NCBI RefSeq assembly: GCF_963455295.1
Contig: NZ_OY734020.1
Coordinates: 3,162,001-3,226,000, forward strand
DNA length: 64,000 nt
Direction of reading: 5' to 3'
From: Candidatus Thiodiazotropha sp. CDECU1
GTDB lineage: Bacteria; Pseudomonadota; Gammaproteobacteria; Chromatiales; Chromatiaceae
Made by a program: the position numbers and the translations under genes. The notes under the pieces were generated by a model. The model searched no databases. It was not told the DNA's origin and worked only from the letters and a program-made list of their open reading frames with translations. Below, piece by piece: positions 1-11,629 of the stretch (the stretch's first letter is position 1; every line of letters starts with the position of its first letter).

Positions 1-171
1 CGATTTAATTCTTCTCGGAATAATCAAACAGACGATACTATCGAGTCACTCAAAATCTGCTGCCGGTATAACAATAATCTGAGTTGTATAGGCATGAGTT
101 GAGTTCTCTGAAAGGCCGCTCCCATGAGCAGCCTTGCTGATGACCGGACTCAGAAAACCTTTCGTATCGCC

Positions 172-888
<717 letters not shown>

Positions 889-977
889 CTATCAATAGGT
901 GGATACAGGGTGTTTATGAAGGAGAGTCCCTCCTCCTTCGATCCAAAGAGATAAGAAAAAATCTCCCCTACATACTA

Positions 978-2885
978 TCAACCCGATGCGAGCTTTAGCA
1001 TTAAACTATTGAGACGCCGCACAAAAGCTGCGGGATCATCCAACTGCCCGCCTTCAGCAAGCTGAGCCTGATCGAAGAGCACCTTGGTCAGATCGCCGAA
1101 TTTATCACCATCCTGTTCGGTTTCCAGACGCTCAACCAGCGGATGAGAGGCATTGATCTCCATGATCGGCTTGGTTTGAGGCGCGTCCTGTCCGACTGAT
1201 TTGAGGACCCTGGCCAGATTGGCACTCATATCGTGCTCCTCCACCACCAGACAGGCGGGAGAGTCGGTGAGGCGTTGGCTGATACGAATCTCCTTGACCG
1301 TCTCACCCAGCACCTCCTGCATGCGCTGCAACAGCGCCTTGTGCTCCTCCGACTCTTTTTCGCTGTTCTCCTTCTCTTCCTTGTCTTCCAGGTCCCCCAA
1401 GTCAAGGGCGCCTTTGGCCACCGATTGCAGGGTTTTACCGTCAAACTCTGTCAGGCTTGTCACCAGCCATTCATCGACCCGGTCTGACAGCAACAATACT
1501 TCAACATCCTTCTTCTTGAGTACTTCAAGATGTGGACTGAAGCGCGCCGCCGCCGCGGTATCGGCGGTGATATAGTAGATTTTATCTTGACCCTCTTGCA
1601 TGCGGGAAACATAGTCCGCCAATGAGACACTCTTTTCGTCAGTCTCGTTATGGGTGCTGGCGAATCGCAACAAACCGGCAATCCGCTCCCGATTGGCGTA
1701 GTCTTCTGCAGGGCCCTCCTTCAACACCTTGCCGAATTGATCCCAGAAGGTCTGATACTTCTCCTTATCCGCTTCCGCCAGCTTCTCCAATGCCGACATA
1801 ATACGTTTTACATTGGCCTGTCGAATGGTGTCGATCTTGCGGTTATGTTGCAGAATTTCACGGGATACATTGAGGGGCAGGTCATCCGAATCCACCACGC
1901 CTTTCACGAAGCGTAGATAGCGGGGCATGAGCTTATCCGCCTCGTCCATGATAAACACGCGCCGCACGAAGAGTTTCACACCATGCTTCTGATCCCGGTC
2001 CCAGAGATCGAAAGGGGCCCGCTGAGGTATATACAACAGAGCAGTGTATTCATTGTTACCCTCTACCCTGTTATGCACATAGGTCAGCGGGTCCTCGAAG
2101 TCGTGAGAGACGTGCTTGTAAAACTCATGGTACTCCTCTTCGGAGATATCGTTTCGATTGCGCATCCAAAGGGCTGTGCCTTTATTGACCCGCTCGAACT
2201 CCGGTGCCTCCGGTTTCTCCTCGTCTTCGGCGTAATGCTCCTTCTCCATCTCCACCGGAATGGTAATGTGGTCGGAGAACTTGGAGATGATGGAGCGCAG
2301 TCGATAGCTCTCCAGGAACTCCTTTTCATCCTCGCGCAGGTGGAGAATAACGTCCGTGCCGCGGCTCTTTTTATCCAGGTTTTCGATGGTGAAGGAACCC
2401 TCCCCGCCAGATTCCCAGCGCACCCCATGCTCCTCTCCCAAACCGGCGCGACGGGTCAGCAGTGTCACCTTATCGGCAACGATGAAGGCGGAATAGAAGC
2501 CCACCCCGAACTGGCCAATCAACTCGCTGTCCTTGGTCTGGTCCCCGGACATGGCTTCGAAGAACTTACGCGTACCCGAGCTGGCAATGGTACCGATGGT
2601 TTCAGCCACCTCCTGCCGGCTCATGCCGATACCGTTATCGGAGATAGTGACGGTTCCCGCCTCTGGGTCGAGAGTCACCCTGACCCTGAGTTCAGGATCG
2701 TTCTCGAACAGGGCTTCGTCGGTCAGGGCTTCGAATCTCAATTTCTCCGCTGCGTCGGAGGCGTTCGAGACCAGCTCGCGTAGAAATATCTCTTTGTTGC
2801 TGTACAGCGAACGGATTACCAGGTTGAGTACCTGGCTAACTTCTGCTTGGAATTCAAGGGTTTCCTTATGGGCTTCGACAGTCAT
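978..2885 (-). CDS. htpG: Molecular chaperone HtpG (Hsp90)
   Basis: ATP-dependent Hsp90 chaperone of the cytosol. The GHKL ATPase domain is complete: the ELVSNASDA helix with the catalytic Glu/Asn, the DNGIGM motif, and [11 protein letters not shown] near residue 125. The middle domain (about 230-500) and C-terminal dimerisation domain follow. A charged stretch rich in Glu/Lys (about residues 470-505, [18 protein letters not shown]) lies where bacterial HtpG is usually short. The length of 635 residues is normal (624 in E. coli). adk lies downstream on the same strand, as in E. coli, where htpG precedes adk. Confidence 0.98.
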   Translation of the reverse strand: MTVEAHKETLEFQAEVSQVLNLVIRSLYSNKEIFLRELVSNASDAAEKLRFEALTDEALFENDPELRVRVTLDPEAGTVTISDNGIGMSRQEVAETIGTIASSGTRKFFEAMSGDQTKDSELIGQFGVGFYSAFIVADKVTLLTRRAGLGEEHGVRWESGGEGSFTIENLDKKSRGTDVILHLREDEKEFLESYRLRSIISKFSDHITIPVEMEKEHYAEDEEKPEAPEFERVNKGTALWMRNRNDISEEEYHEFYKHVSHDFEDPLTYVHNRVEGNNEYTALLYIPQRAPFDLWDRDQKHGVKLFVRRVFIMDEADKLMPRYLRFVKGVVDSDDLPLNVSREILQHNRKIDTIRQANVKRIMSALEKLAEADKEKYQTFWDQFGKVLKEGPAEDYANRERIAGLLRFASTHNETDEKSVSLADYVSRMQEGQDKIYYITADTAAAARFSPHLEVLKKKDVEVLLLSDRVDEWLVTSLTEFDGKTLQSVAKGALDLGDLEDKEEKENSEKESEEHKALLQRMQEVLGETVKEIRISQRLTDSPACLVVEEHDMSANLARVLKSVGQDAPQTKPIMEINASHPLVERLETEQDGDKFGDLTKVLFDQAQLAEGGQLDDPAAFVRRLNSLMLKLASG

Positions 2886-2994
2886 CTTTAGCTTAGGTCT
2901 CCAACGGATTAGATTAACGATAGGATAATTGGTTAGCTATCAACCATCGCTTGATATGGGGATTCAAAGGCCGTTTTCAAGCCCTCTGGTGAAA

Positions 2995-4476
2995 TTAGAG
3001 CTCTGTTACGAAACCGATACTCGCTCTATTCTCTTCGTAACTGTTGTCATCCATCTCAGCTTCCCGCTCGTAATGGGCAAGACTCAGAGAAATTCTACTG
3101 TCTTGGCCGATCTGATAATTCACGCCGAGGGAGGTCGACAATTGATCATAGGTCAAGGTCTCCTGTTCATGATCGGCGCCTATAACGTGAATGTAACCGC
3201 TCATCAGCCGTGAAAGTCTGCGCTGAATCAACAACCCGACTTCGATATCTTCCGTGTCTCTTCCTTCACGATCATAGATACGCTCCTGGAGTACGGCCTG
3301 CAAACCGATAGAGGTTCTACCCGTCTGATAGGTGAACTCGGTTGAAAACCTTTTACTCTCGTAGTAATCCTCGGTAATAGTAGGACTGTAAGCACCACGG
3401 GTCGTGACGGGAAATGATTCCAGTATGGGATCCCTAACCATTTCTCCGAATGCGTCCACACGTTCAAACAGGGGTTGTGTCCTCAGTTCTTCTCGGGCAC
3501 TGATGAAATCCTGCTCATACCTGGCTGTCCATATGGTTCTACTTGAGCGATGACTGAAATCAAAATAGTAGTCATCGCCAAATGAGCGTTCACCCACACC
3601 CAGTGCGATACTGGTTCTCGGATTGGGGGTGTAAATCGCTCCCACACTCCATGTTGTGTCATCTCTATCCTCGGTTACCGCCAATTCATAATTTTCGTAA
3701 CCCACGGAGAAAGAGAGCGCCCATTGCTGGGTCAGTTTCTGGATATATTCGGCACGAATAATCTGGGTTTCATTATTCACATCCAGATTCTGATATTCCA
3801 CATCACTCTGTTGGAGTAACAGTTCCCATATCTGGTTTGTAAACATGCTACCGCTACCGAAGGCGATCTCTGCCCGCTTACCGGTACTATCGTTATCTAA
3901 TTCTTCGGAATAGTTGACCTTATCTCCGGTCAACCTGGCCTCTACCACGCTAAAGTTACCTAATCTGCCAGTCAAATAGGGACTTATGCCCAGGGTGTAG
4001 TAATCGGTATCATCCTCGGCACCGGTTATGCCATCGATGCTCGTTCTTCCGGTACTGGTGATATTGGTTCTATCAGCCCTCAACCAACCATCAATGAACA
4101 GGTGGTTCTCAGCAAGTTCAACATTACCCTCAGTACGCATAAAATGAACAACCTCATTATCGGAGGTCCCATCCCTGTAATGGCGGTATTGAGGTGCATA
4201 GTTGAAATCCAATGATGCCCTGCCCCCCTCCTTGAGAATCGACAAGGTAGGACTCAATACCGTGACGTTGTCGCTGACCGGATCCTCATTCGTCAGATTT
4301 ACATTGTCAGTGTATATATGACTCAGTCCGATACTTGGTGAGATTACCCAATCGGCCGCATGGACAGCGCTTGAATTCACAGCTATGACCATGCCACACG
4401 CAAGACAACCAAATACAATGGAGTTGTCCCCAGTGATCTGCTCCATGACTAAATGATTCAGCTTTTTGATGATCAT
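2995..4476 (-). CDS. Outer-membrane beta-barrel protein, PEP-CTERM/exopolysaccharide type
   Basis: The 493-residue protein starts with a cleavable signal peptide ending near SSAVHA. The rest consists of alternating amphipathic beta strands (for example RASLDFNYAPQYRHY and SIALGVGERSFGDDYYFDF), the pattern of a large outer-membrane barrel. The layout (ISPSIGLSHIYTDNVNL at the start, about 480 residues) resembles the uncharacterised barrel family found with PEP-CTERM/exosortase polysaccharide loci (the TIGR03016 type), and the family assignment is from memory. The start is chosen because AAGGA sits 8 bases upstream. It is divergent from pgm. No exosortase gene is visible in this window, but a PEP-CTERM-like protein lies at 46540-47076. 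Confidence 0.7.
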   Translation of the reverse strand: MIIKKLNHLVMEQITGDNSIVFGCLACGMVIAVNSSAVHAADWVISPSIGLSHIYTDNVNLTNEDPVSDNVTVLSPTLSILKEGGRASLDFNYAPQYRHYRDGTSDNEVVHFMRTEGNVELAENHLFIDGWLRADRTNITSTGRTSIDGITGAEDDTDYYTLGISPYLTGRLGNFSVVEARLTGDKVNYSEELDNDSTGKRAEIAFGSGSMFTNQIWELLLQQSDVEYQNLDVNNETQIIRAEYIQKLTQQWALSFSVGYENYELAVTEDRDDTTWSVGAIYTPNPRTSIALGVGERSFGDDYYFDFSHRSSRTIWTARYEQDFISAREELRTQPLFERVDAFGEMVRDPILESFPVTTRGAYSPTITEDYYESKRFSTEFTYQTGRTSIGLQAVLQERIYDREGRDTEDIEVGLLIQRRLSRLMSGYIHVIGADHEQETLTYDQLSTSLGVNYQIGQDSRISLSLAHYEREAEMDDNSYEENRASIGFVTEL

Positions 4477-6475
<1,999 letters not shown>

Positions 6476-6584
6476 AAATAGCTAGACAACCCAATAGTGA
6501 ATCGCATATAAAGCAGCTGTAGCGAGACTGTCACGCACACTTATTAAACTACAATTTATTATTCGATCAATGGGGAGAAATAAC

Positions 6585-6872
6585 GTGGCCAGCAAAGATG
6601 AAAAGAGCACCACAACTAAGAAAAAGACCAAGGCCAAGGTGAGTAAGAAAAAGGCAGCAAAGAAAAAAGTAGTGGCGAAGAAATCGACCGCCAAGAAAAC
6701 CACGAAAAAGAGCAGCACCAGCGCCGCTATCAGCCCAAGGGAGCGTTATGAGATGATCGCGACCATGGCTTACTATCGGGCCGAACAACGCAACTTCGCA
6801 CCGGGCCACGATGTTGAGGACTGGTTCGAGTGTGAGAGTATCATCGATAACATGATGGAAAAATCGAAGTAA
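6585..6872 (+). CDS. Lysine-rich DUF2934-type small basic protein
   Basis: The first half is an extremely basic Lys/Ala/Thr run reminiscent of histone H1 tails (KKKAAKKKVVAKKS). The second half (ISPRERYEMIATMAYYRAEQ and the following GHDVEDW) matches the short DUF2934 domain seen in many proteobacteria. A GTG at 6585 is preferred over the ATG at 6570 because GGGGAG ends 7 bases before it, giving 95 residues. The basic tail suggests nucleic-acid binding, which is inference. It stands alone between pgm and tRNA-Glu. Confidence 0.85.
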   Translation: MASKDEKSTTTKKKTKAKVSKKKAAKKKVVAKKSTAKKTTKKSSTSAAISPRERYEMIATMAYYRAEQRNFAPGHDVEDWFECESIIDNMMEKSK

Positions 6873-6924
6873 CTGTCACCGGACTGGCAACTTGGATTCC
6901 GGGCCAGACGACCAGTATGGAATA

Positions 6925-7000
6925 TGGCGTCCCCAAGGGGAGTCGAACCCCTGTTACCGGCGTGAAAGGCCAGTGTCCTAGGCCTCTAGACGATGGGGAC
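6925..7000 (-). tRNA. tRNA-Glu (anticodon TTC)
   Basis: On the minus strand the 76-base gene begins GTCCCCATCGTCTAGAGGCC. It has anticodon loop CTTTCAC (anticodon TTC), a T-loop GGTTCGAACC, an acceptor stem closing with GGGGAC and an encoded CCA end. It closely resembles E. coli gltT-type tRNA-Glu. Confidence 0.98.
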
Positions 7001-7123
7001 AGGTCTCTGCCGGGAATCCAGCGTCGGATGCCGCATGCAAAGTGGAGCGCGAAATCTACGGCACTTTATGTGCCGTGTCAAGGCCCTGTATAGCCCGAAA
7101 TATGGGATAGCAGAGGAGATCGC

Positions 7124-9673
7124 CTAGGTTTCAAACAACAGCGCGGCTTGTAGCGACTCAGGGGGTTGCAGCCTATGCCTGGGAGTACCGAGCAGATATC
7201 CCTGGATATAATCGCAATCCTGTTGCTGAAGAAAGCTCAGCTGGCTCTCATTCTCGACCCCTTCCGCAATCACAGCGATATTGAAGGCATGCGCCAACTG
7301 AATCATCGCTCGCACCAGGCTGGCATCGTTGCTATCCGCGACGACACCATGGATAAACTCCCGGTCAATCTTCAGTAGGTCAAATGGAAACTGGCGTAGA
7401 TGGCTGAGTGAGGCCTGGCCCGTGCCGAAATCGTCCAATGCGATCCTGACCCCCAGCAACTTTGCCTGCTGCAGGAATTGGTCAGCTTCAGCCAGCTCCT
7501 GAGTAAGGGTGTCTTCGGTTATCTCCAGGATCAGACTGCGCGGCGCTATCTTTCCTGCAACCAGGTTCTCAAGCAGATTACGACAAAAAACCGGGTCATT
7601 CAGCAGCCTGGCGGAGAGGTTGATGGAGATGGTCACCTTGTCTCCCACTTCGTCCTGTTCTGCCTGAAAGAGAATCGCTTCTTCTAAAAGCGGCTCGAAG
7701 AGCGTCGTGATCAGACCTGTATCATCAAGTACCGATAAAAAGTGTTCCGGAGTAAGGATTCCACGCTGTGGGTGATGCCATCGTAGCAGCGCCTCATAAC
7801 ATAAAAGCCTGCCACTAACCGACTCAAGGATGGGTTGGAAGTGGTAGCGGAACTGTCCCGCCTCCACAGCCTGGCGAACCTTATGTTCCTGTTTAAGTCC
7901 CTTGGTCGCCCGTTGTGTCATTTCATCGTTAAAAAAGCGATAGGCAGCGCGTCCATGTCGCTTCGCCTCATACATGGCGGTATCGGCATCGCGGATAAGA
8001 TAGTCAGCGGAAACATCATCAAAAGGCGCCATCGCTATGCCAATGGATGTAGAGATACGTAACTCCTGCCCGGCCACAACAACCGGCTGCTCAACCGCAT
8101 GCAATATCTTCTCGGCCAGGGGCACCATGTCTTCGCGACTCGATATACCCTCAATCAAAATAGCAAATTCGTCGCCGCTCAACCTTGCTACGGTATCAGA
8201 GCTTCGTACCAAGGATATCAGGCGTTCAGCGATCTGTTTCAACAACTCATCCCCGGCCAAATGCCCCAGACTGTCATTGACTTGTTTAAAGCGGTCCAGA
8301 TCGAGAAACATCAGCCCGATCAGACCATCCCCCCTGAGCGCAATCGCCAATGCATGTTCAAGTCGATCGTGAAACAGTACCCGGTTAGGCAGCTGGGTCA
8401 GGGCATCGTGATGCGCCACATGGTCGAGATGGCGTTGGCGATTATGCACCTGATTACGCATATCACTGAAGGCATCCACCAAGTCCTGTATCTCCCTCAA
8501 ACCGCTATTCGGTGGCACATTCGATTCCAAACCCCCGCTCGCTTCCTGCTTTAAAGCCGCCACCGTCTGACCGATAGGCAACAACAGATTTCGCTTGATG
8601 AACTGAAAGGCTAGAAACAGCATCAACAAACCCAACATCGCCATCCCCAAAATCGATAACGACAGCTGTTTTGCAGTTGTCGTAAGCTGAGTGATGCCAT
8701 CCGCTGACTGAGTGTCGAGGGTAAGGTCGATATGCGAAAAGCGTTGACGTATTCGGTCCAGAAGCGGGGTGATCGTTTCACGCACAATATGCAGATCCAT
8801 GCGCCAGGTTGGCTTATCCATGAACTGCAATACCTGTTGGTAGTTCATCATCCATGATTTGTAATGGGACTTTATATCCAGCAGACTCTGGTAGAGAATG
8901 AATCCCTGTTCATTGCGATCAAAATAGCTCTCCAGATTCTCTACATGCACGATGAATTGTTCGCCAAAATCATTAATAGTATCGTTCCGCCCTTGCGGCT
9001 CGATATCCTGATTGGAGGCAAACAGGCCAAACTGATTAGCCACCATGAGACGTAATTCGCCAGTGATACCCATCCATAGCCGTTGCAAAGTGGCAATCTC
9101 ATTAATTGCATCCACTTGCTGATCCAGGGGAAATCCCAAATCCACCTCCTGGCGTAGCAGTTGAAGTTCGCTGAGAATCCCCTTGTTGTGCGGGTACATC
9201 TCCTCCAGCATTAAATTCATGGCGGGAAACCAGCTCTCCACATCACGTCGCACATCGATCAGATTTTGCACCTCCCGCTCCAGTACAAGGTTTTCCTCCA
9301 GCAGACCCTCAGCCAGTGCACCCTCATCAGATGGCAGAACCTGCAGGGAATCCACTAAATCGAGGAGTACTTGATCCAGATTGTGTAAGCTTTTCTCTGT
9401 TTGAGACAAGTTGATTTTTAACGGCTCGTTGAGAATTCTATGCAGGCCATTTTCCAGGCGATTGAGTTGCATTTGGGCATCCACCAAGACACCAGCAGCA
9501 ACTGTTCTGGCAGTTATATTGTCAATCTGTTTTTGACTGGTGCTATTTACCAGGTTCCAGCCGAGATAGGCAAAGGTGACCAAGGCCATGCCAACCAAGA
9601 CGGAAAACAGAGTATAGCGGCCCCGATAGGAATCCAGATCAAGTCTCAGATCTTTAACGCTCCACATATCCAC
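7124..9673 (-). CDS. Membrane-bound GGDEF-EAL cyclic-di-GMP enzyme
   Basis: 849 residues. An N-terminal transmembrane helix (about 20-42), a helical periplasmic sensor of about 300 residues, a second helix (about 340-362), a HAMP-like linker, a GGDEF domain and an EAL domain follow in order. The signature in the cyclase domain is RLSGDEF near residue 499, one residue off consensus, so cyclase activity is plausible but not certain. The phosphodiesterase domain has EALLRW near 628, DDFGTG and the usual ENESQL and GYLLGTP segments, so it looks active. The start is GTG at 9673, with an alternative ATG at 9667. No operon partner is evident. Confidence 0.93.
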   Translation of the reverse strand: MDMWSVKDLRLDLDSYRGRYTLFSVLVGMALVTFAYLGWNLVNSTSQKQIDNITARTVAAGVLVDAQMQLNRLENGLHRILNEPLKINLSQTEKSLHNLDQVLLDLVDSLQVLPSDEGALAEGLLEENLVLEREVQNLIDVRRDVESWFPAMNLMLEEMYPHNKGILSELQLLRQEVDLGFPLDQQVDAINEIATLQRLWMGITGELRLMVANQFGLFASNQDIEPQGRNDTINDFGEQFIVHVENLESYFDRNEQGFILYQSLLDIKSHYKSWMMNYQQVLQFMDKPTWRMDLHIVRETITPLLDRIRQRFSHIDLTLDTQSADGITQLTTTAKQLSLSILGMAMLGLLMLFLAFQFIKRNLLLPIGQTVAALKQEASGGLESNVPPNSGLREIQDLVDAFSDMRNQVHNRQRHLDHVAHHDALTQLPNRVLFHDRLEHALAIALRGDGLIGLMFLDLDRFKQVNDSLGHLAGDELLKQIAERLISLVRSSDTVARLSGDEFAILIEGISSREDMVPLAEKILHAVEQPVVVAGQELRISTSIGIAMAPFDDVSADYLIRDADTAMYEAKRHGRAAYRFFNDEMTQRATKGLKQEHKVRQAVEAGQFRYHFQPILESVSGRLLCYEALLRWHHPQRGILTPEHFLSVLDDTGLITTLFEPLLEEAILFQAEQDEVGDKVTISINLSARLLNDPVFCRNLLENLVAGKIAPRSLILEITEDTLTQELAEADQFLQQAKLLGVRIALDDFGTGQASLSHLRQFPFDLLKIDREFIHGVVADSNDASLVRAMIQLAHAFNIAVIAEGVENESQLSFLQQQDCDYIQGYLLGTPRHRLQPPESLQAALLFET

Positions 9674-9916
9674 TAGTTCTTATTAGTTCTTTCATTTCAG
9701 TGCGTTATGTCTATTCATTATGACTCCGCCTGATGAACATTGGGTGTCAACAACTACGCCATGAAACAGATAATATTCATAGCGTATACAGTCAAGCGTA
9801 TGCCATTAATGAAAGATAATACCAAACTGATAATATGGGAATTTGCCGACGAATGCAGCCGGGAGTCAGCTGAATCTTGACGGATAGTGATGCCCGATCC
9901 GGCGGAGATCCACCAA

Positions 9917-10609
9917 TCAGATCTCCGTCAGACTGCCTTCGAACACAATTTCATTGCTCGGCTTCTGCTTCGGCAACTGATCCGTCTGTTCTATAGAGAC
10001 CTTGAAGCGATGCTGATCGCTTAGGGTGATCGGCAGATCCATCTGCATACTGCCGTCATGCGGCAACAGGCCCAAAGGGTGAAGATGACCCTGCTCGTCC
10101 TCTATCCACAACTGGCAGACCTTGCCCTTCGGTAGTGGGGTCGGCTCTACAGCCTTCACTTTCAGATAGGGTTCGTGGTGCATGGCACCCACCAGCCAAC
10201 CAGGCTTTGACTGATCGTTGAGGACCACCATTATACTATCCATCTCCACCGCCTGCTGACGGGTGGTCAATAGTGCCGCACCCAGGACCAAAACCAAGCT
10301 GGCTGTGATCATGCCCAGATTGCGCCAGAAACTGAGATTGTTCCAAAATCCGGTTGTGGCCTCGACTCTGGTTTCAGCCGGTTCTATTCGTTTCGAGATT
10401 TGATCCCATACGGCCTCTGGTGGTGTAACGGGTTCGATGCTATCCAACATCGGTGATAGGCGGCGGTGCCAGGCATCAACCTCGTCCTGCAGCTGTATAT
10501 CCGTCTGCAGACGGCGTTCGAAATCGATACGCTCCTGACCTTGCAAGGTACCCAGTACATACTCTCCCGCAAGGACATTAAGCTCTTTAAGTTCGTTTTC
10601 AGGCATCAT
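9917..10609 (-). CDS. RskA-type anti-sigma factor
   Basis: Predicted inner-membrane anti-sigma factor. The cytoplasmic N-terminal part (LAGEYVLGTLQGQERIDFER) fits the ZAS-like anti-sigma helix bundle. A single transmembrane helix lies at about residues 103-120, and the periplasmic part has the RskA C-terminal layout (VVLNDQSKPGWLVGA and CQLWIEDEQGHLHPLG). The start overlaps the end of the upstream sigma-factor gene by about 11 bases, with AGGAGG just upstream, so the two are translationally coupled and probably bind each other. Confidence 0.88.
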   Translation of the reverse strand: MMPENELKELNVLAGEYVLGTLQGQERIDFERRLQTDIQLQDEVDAWHRRLSPMLDSIEPVTPPEAVWDQISKRIEPAETRVEATTGFWNNLSFWRNLGMITASLVLVLGAALLTTRQQAVEMDSIMVVLNDQSKPGWLVGAMHHEPYLKVKAVEPTPLPKGKVCQLWIEDEQGHLHPLGLLPHDGSMQMDLPITLSDQHRFKVSIEQTDQLPKQKPSNEIVFEGSLTEI

Positions 10610-11189
10610 GATCAAGACACCTCCTCAATTGATCCAGACCTCGACGTATCCATGTCTTGATCGTACCCAGCGGTGTTTCTGTATAGGCCGCCAGTTCGTC
10701 GTGGGTCAGTCCCTTGAAATAGGCCAAAGCAATAACCTGTCGCTGCTGCTCTTTCAAGGCTTGCAGACATTTCTCCAGACGCCTTCCATCATCGCTTTGA
10801 CTAAGTCCATCCAGCGGCAGCGGATTGTCGTCGACCTGCTCCGGGAAACCCTTGTCGTCGCTCTCCGTGATCTCCCGTTTACGCTTGCGCAGCAGATCCA
10901 AGGCTTGGTTTCTCGCTATCGCGGACATCCAGGTCAAGGGCGCTGCCAAATGCGAGCGATAATTTCCCGCATTGTTCCAAACCTTGATGTAGGCGTCCTG
11001 CAAACAGTCTTGCGCCAAATCCTCTCTATTCAATATACGCAGCACAACGCCATATAGTTTCGCCGAAGTGATGCTATATAGACGCGAAAATGCCTTGCGA
11101 TCATTCAGGGCACAAGCGGCAAGCAATCCTTCGAGTTCCTGATTGCGTAAGCGTATGGCTTCCTGTGGATCGGTGTCTCCCTGCGCCAT
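10599..11189 (-). CDS. ECF RNA polymerase sigma factor (SigK/RskA-paired type)
   Basis: 196 residues with sigma region 2 (DRKAFSRLYSITSAKLYGVV, AQDCLQDAYIKVW) and region 4 (ALAYFKGLTHDELAAYTETP then GTIKTWIRRG). The GTIKTWIRRG helix-turn-helix and the partner anti-sigma point to the SigK/RpoE-like ECF group, typically used for oxidative or envelope stress. The ATG at 11189 is preferred because GGGGGG precedes it. The open frame continues upstream into an inserted inverted-repeat element and does not belong to the protein. The promoter region is occupied by that element. Confidence 0.93.
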   Translation of the reverse strand: MAQGDTDPQEAIRLRNQELEGLLAACALNDRKAFSRLYSITSAKLYGVVLRILNREDLAQDCLQDAYIKVWNNAGNYRSHLAAPLTWMSAIARNQALDLLRKRKREITESDDKGFPEQVDDNPLPLDGLSQSDDGRRLEKCLQALKEQQRQVIALAYFKGLTHDELAAYTETPLGTIKTWIRRGLDQLRRCLDHDA

Positions 11190-11211
11190 GAACCCCCCCA
11201 AGGGATGTGAA

Positions 11212-11482
11212 CTAGGGCCTGTTAACACTAATCCAATGCACTCTGCTGGGACTGTTTTTGCGCCCAGCAAGGCAGAATGAGCGTGGTGTAGCCCGACTAC
11301 ATGAGCGAATGATAACGCCGCTGGGCGCAAAAACAGCCCCAGCCCTTCGGGTTACGCCTGAAAAAGCGCCACTCAGCGTTGCTCGTCGTTCATTTGGAGT
11401 CACCAAACTTCTCTCCTCGCGCCTTGATTGGCGCTTTTTCAGGCACAACAGAGTGCATTGGATTAGTGTTAACAGGCCCTAG
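11212..11482. mobile_element. MITE-like element with nested inverted repeats
   Basis: The outer arms at 11212-11248 and 11446-11482 are 37-bp inverted repeats with one mismatch, beginning CTAGGGCCTGTTAACAC. Inside lie a second pair (11245-11268 with 11320-11343, 24 bp, one mismatch) and a third perfect 15-bp pair (11356-11370 with 11430-11444). No transposase is encoded. The terminal CTAG on both sides could be a target-site duplication of the YTAR type used by IS5-family elements, which is inference. It sits 22 bp upstream of the sigma-factor start codon. Confidence 0.85.
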
Positions 11483-11629
11483 CCACAAGATTACTGGCCT
11501 GGCGCCATGGCGGCAAGAGGAATAAACACTCCTCTTGCCTGCTCCGTGTTATTGACACCCCTGCACTCAGTTGAAACAGATTGTCTAAATCTGTCTGACG
11601 ATGGGCGCTTAAACTGTACACAGATCCAC

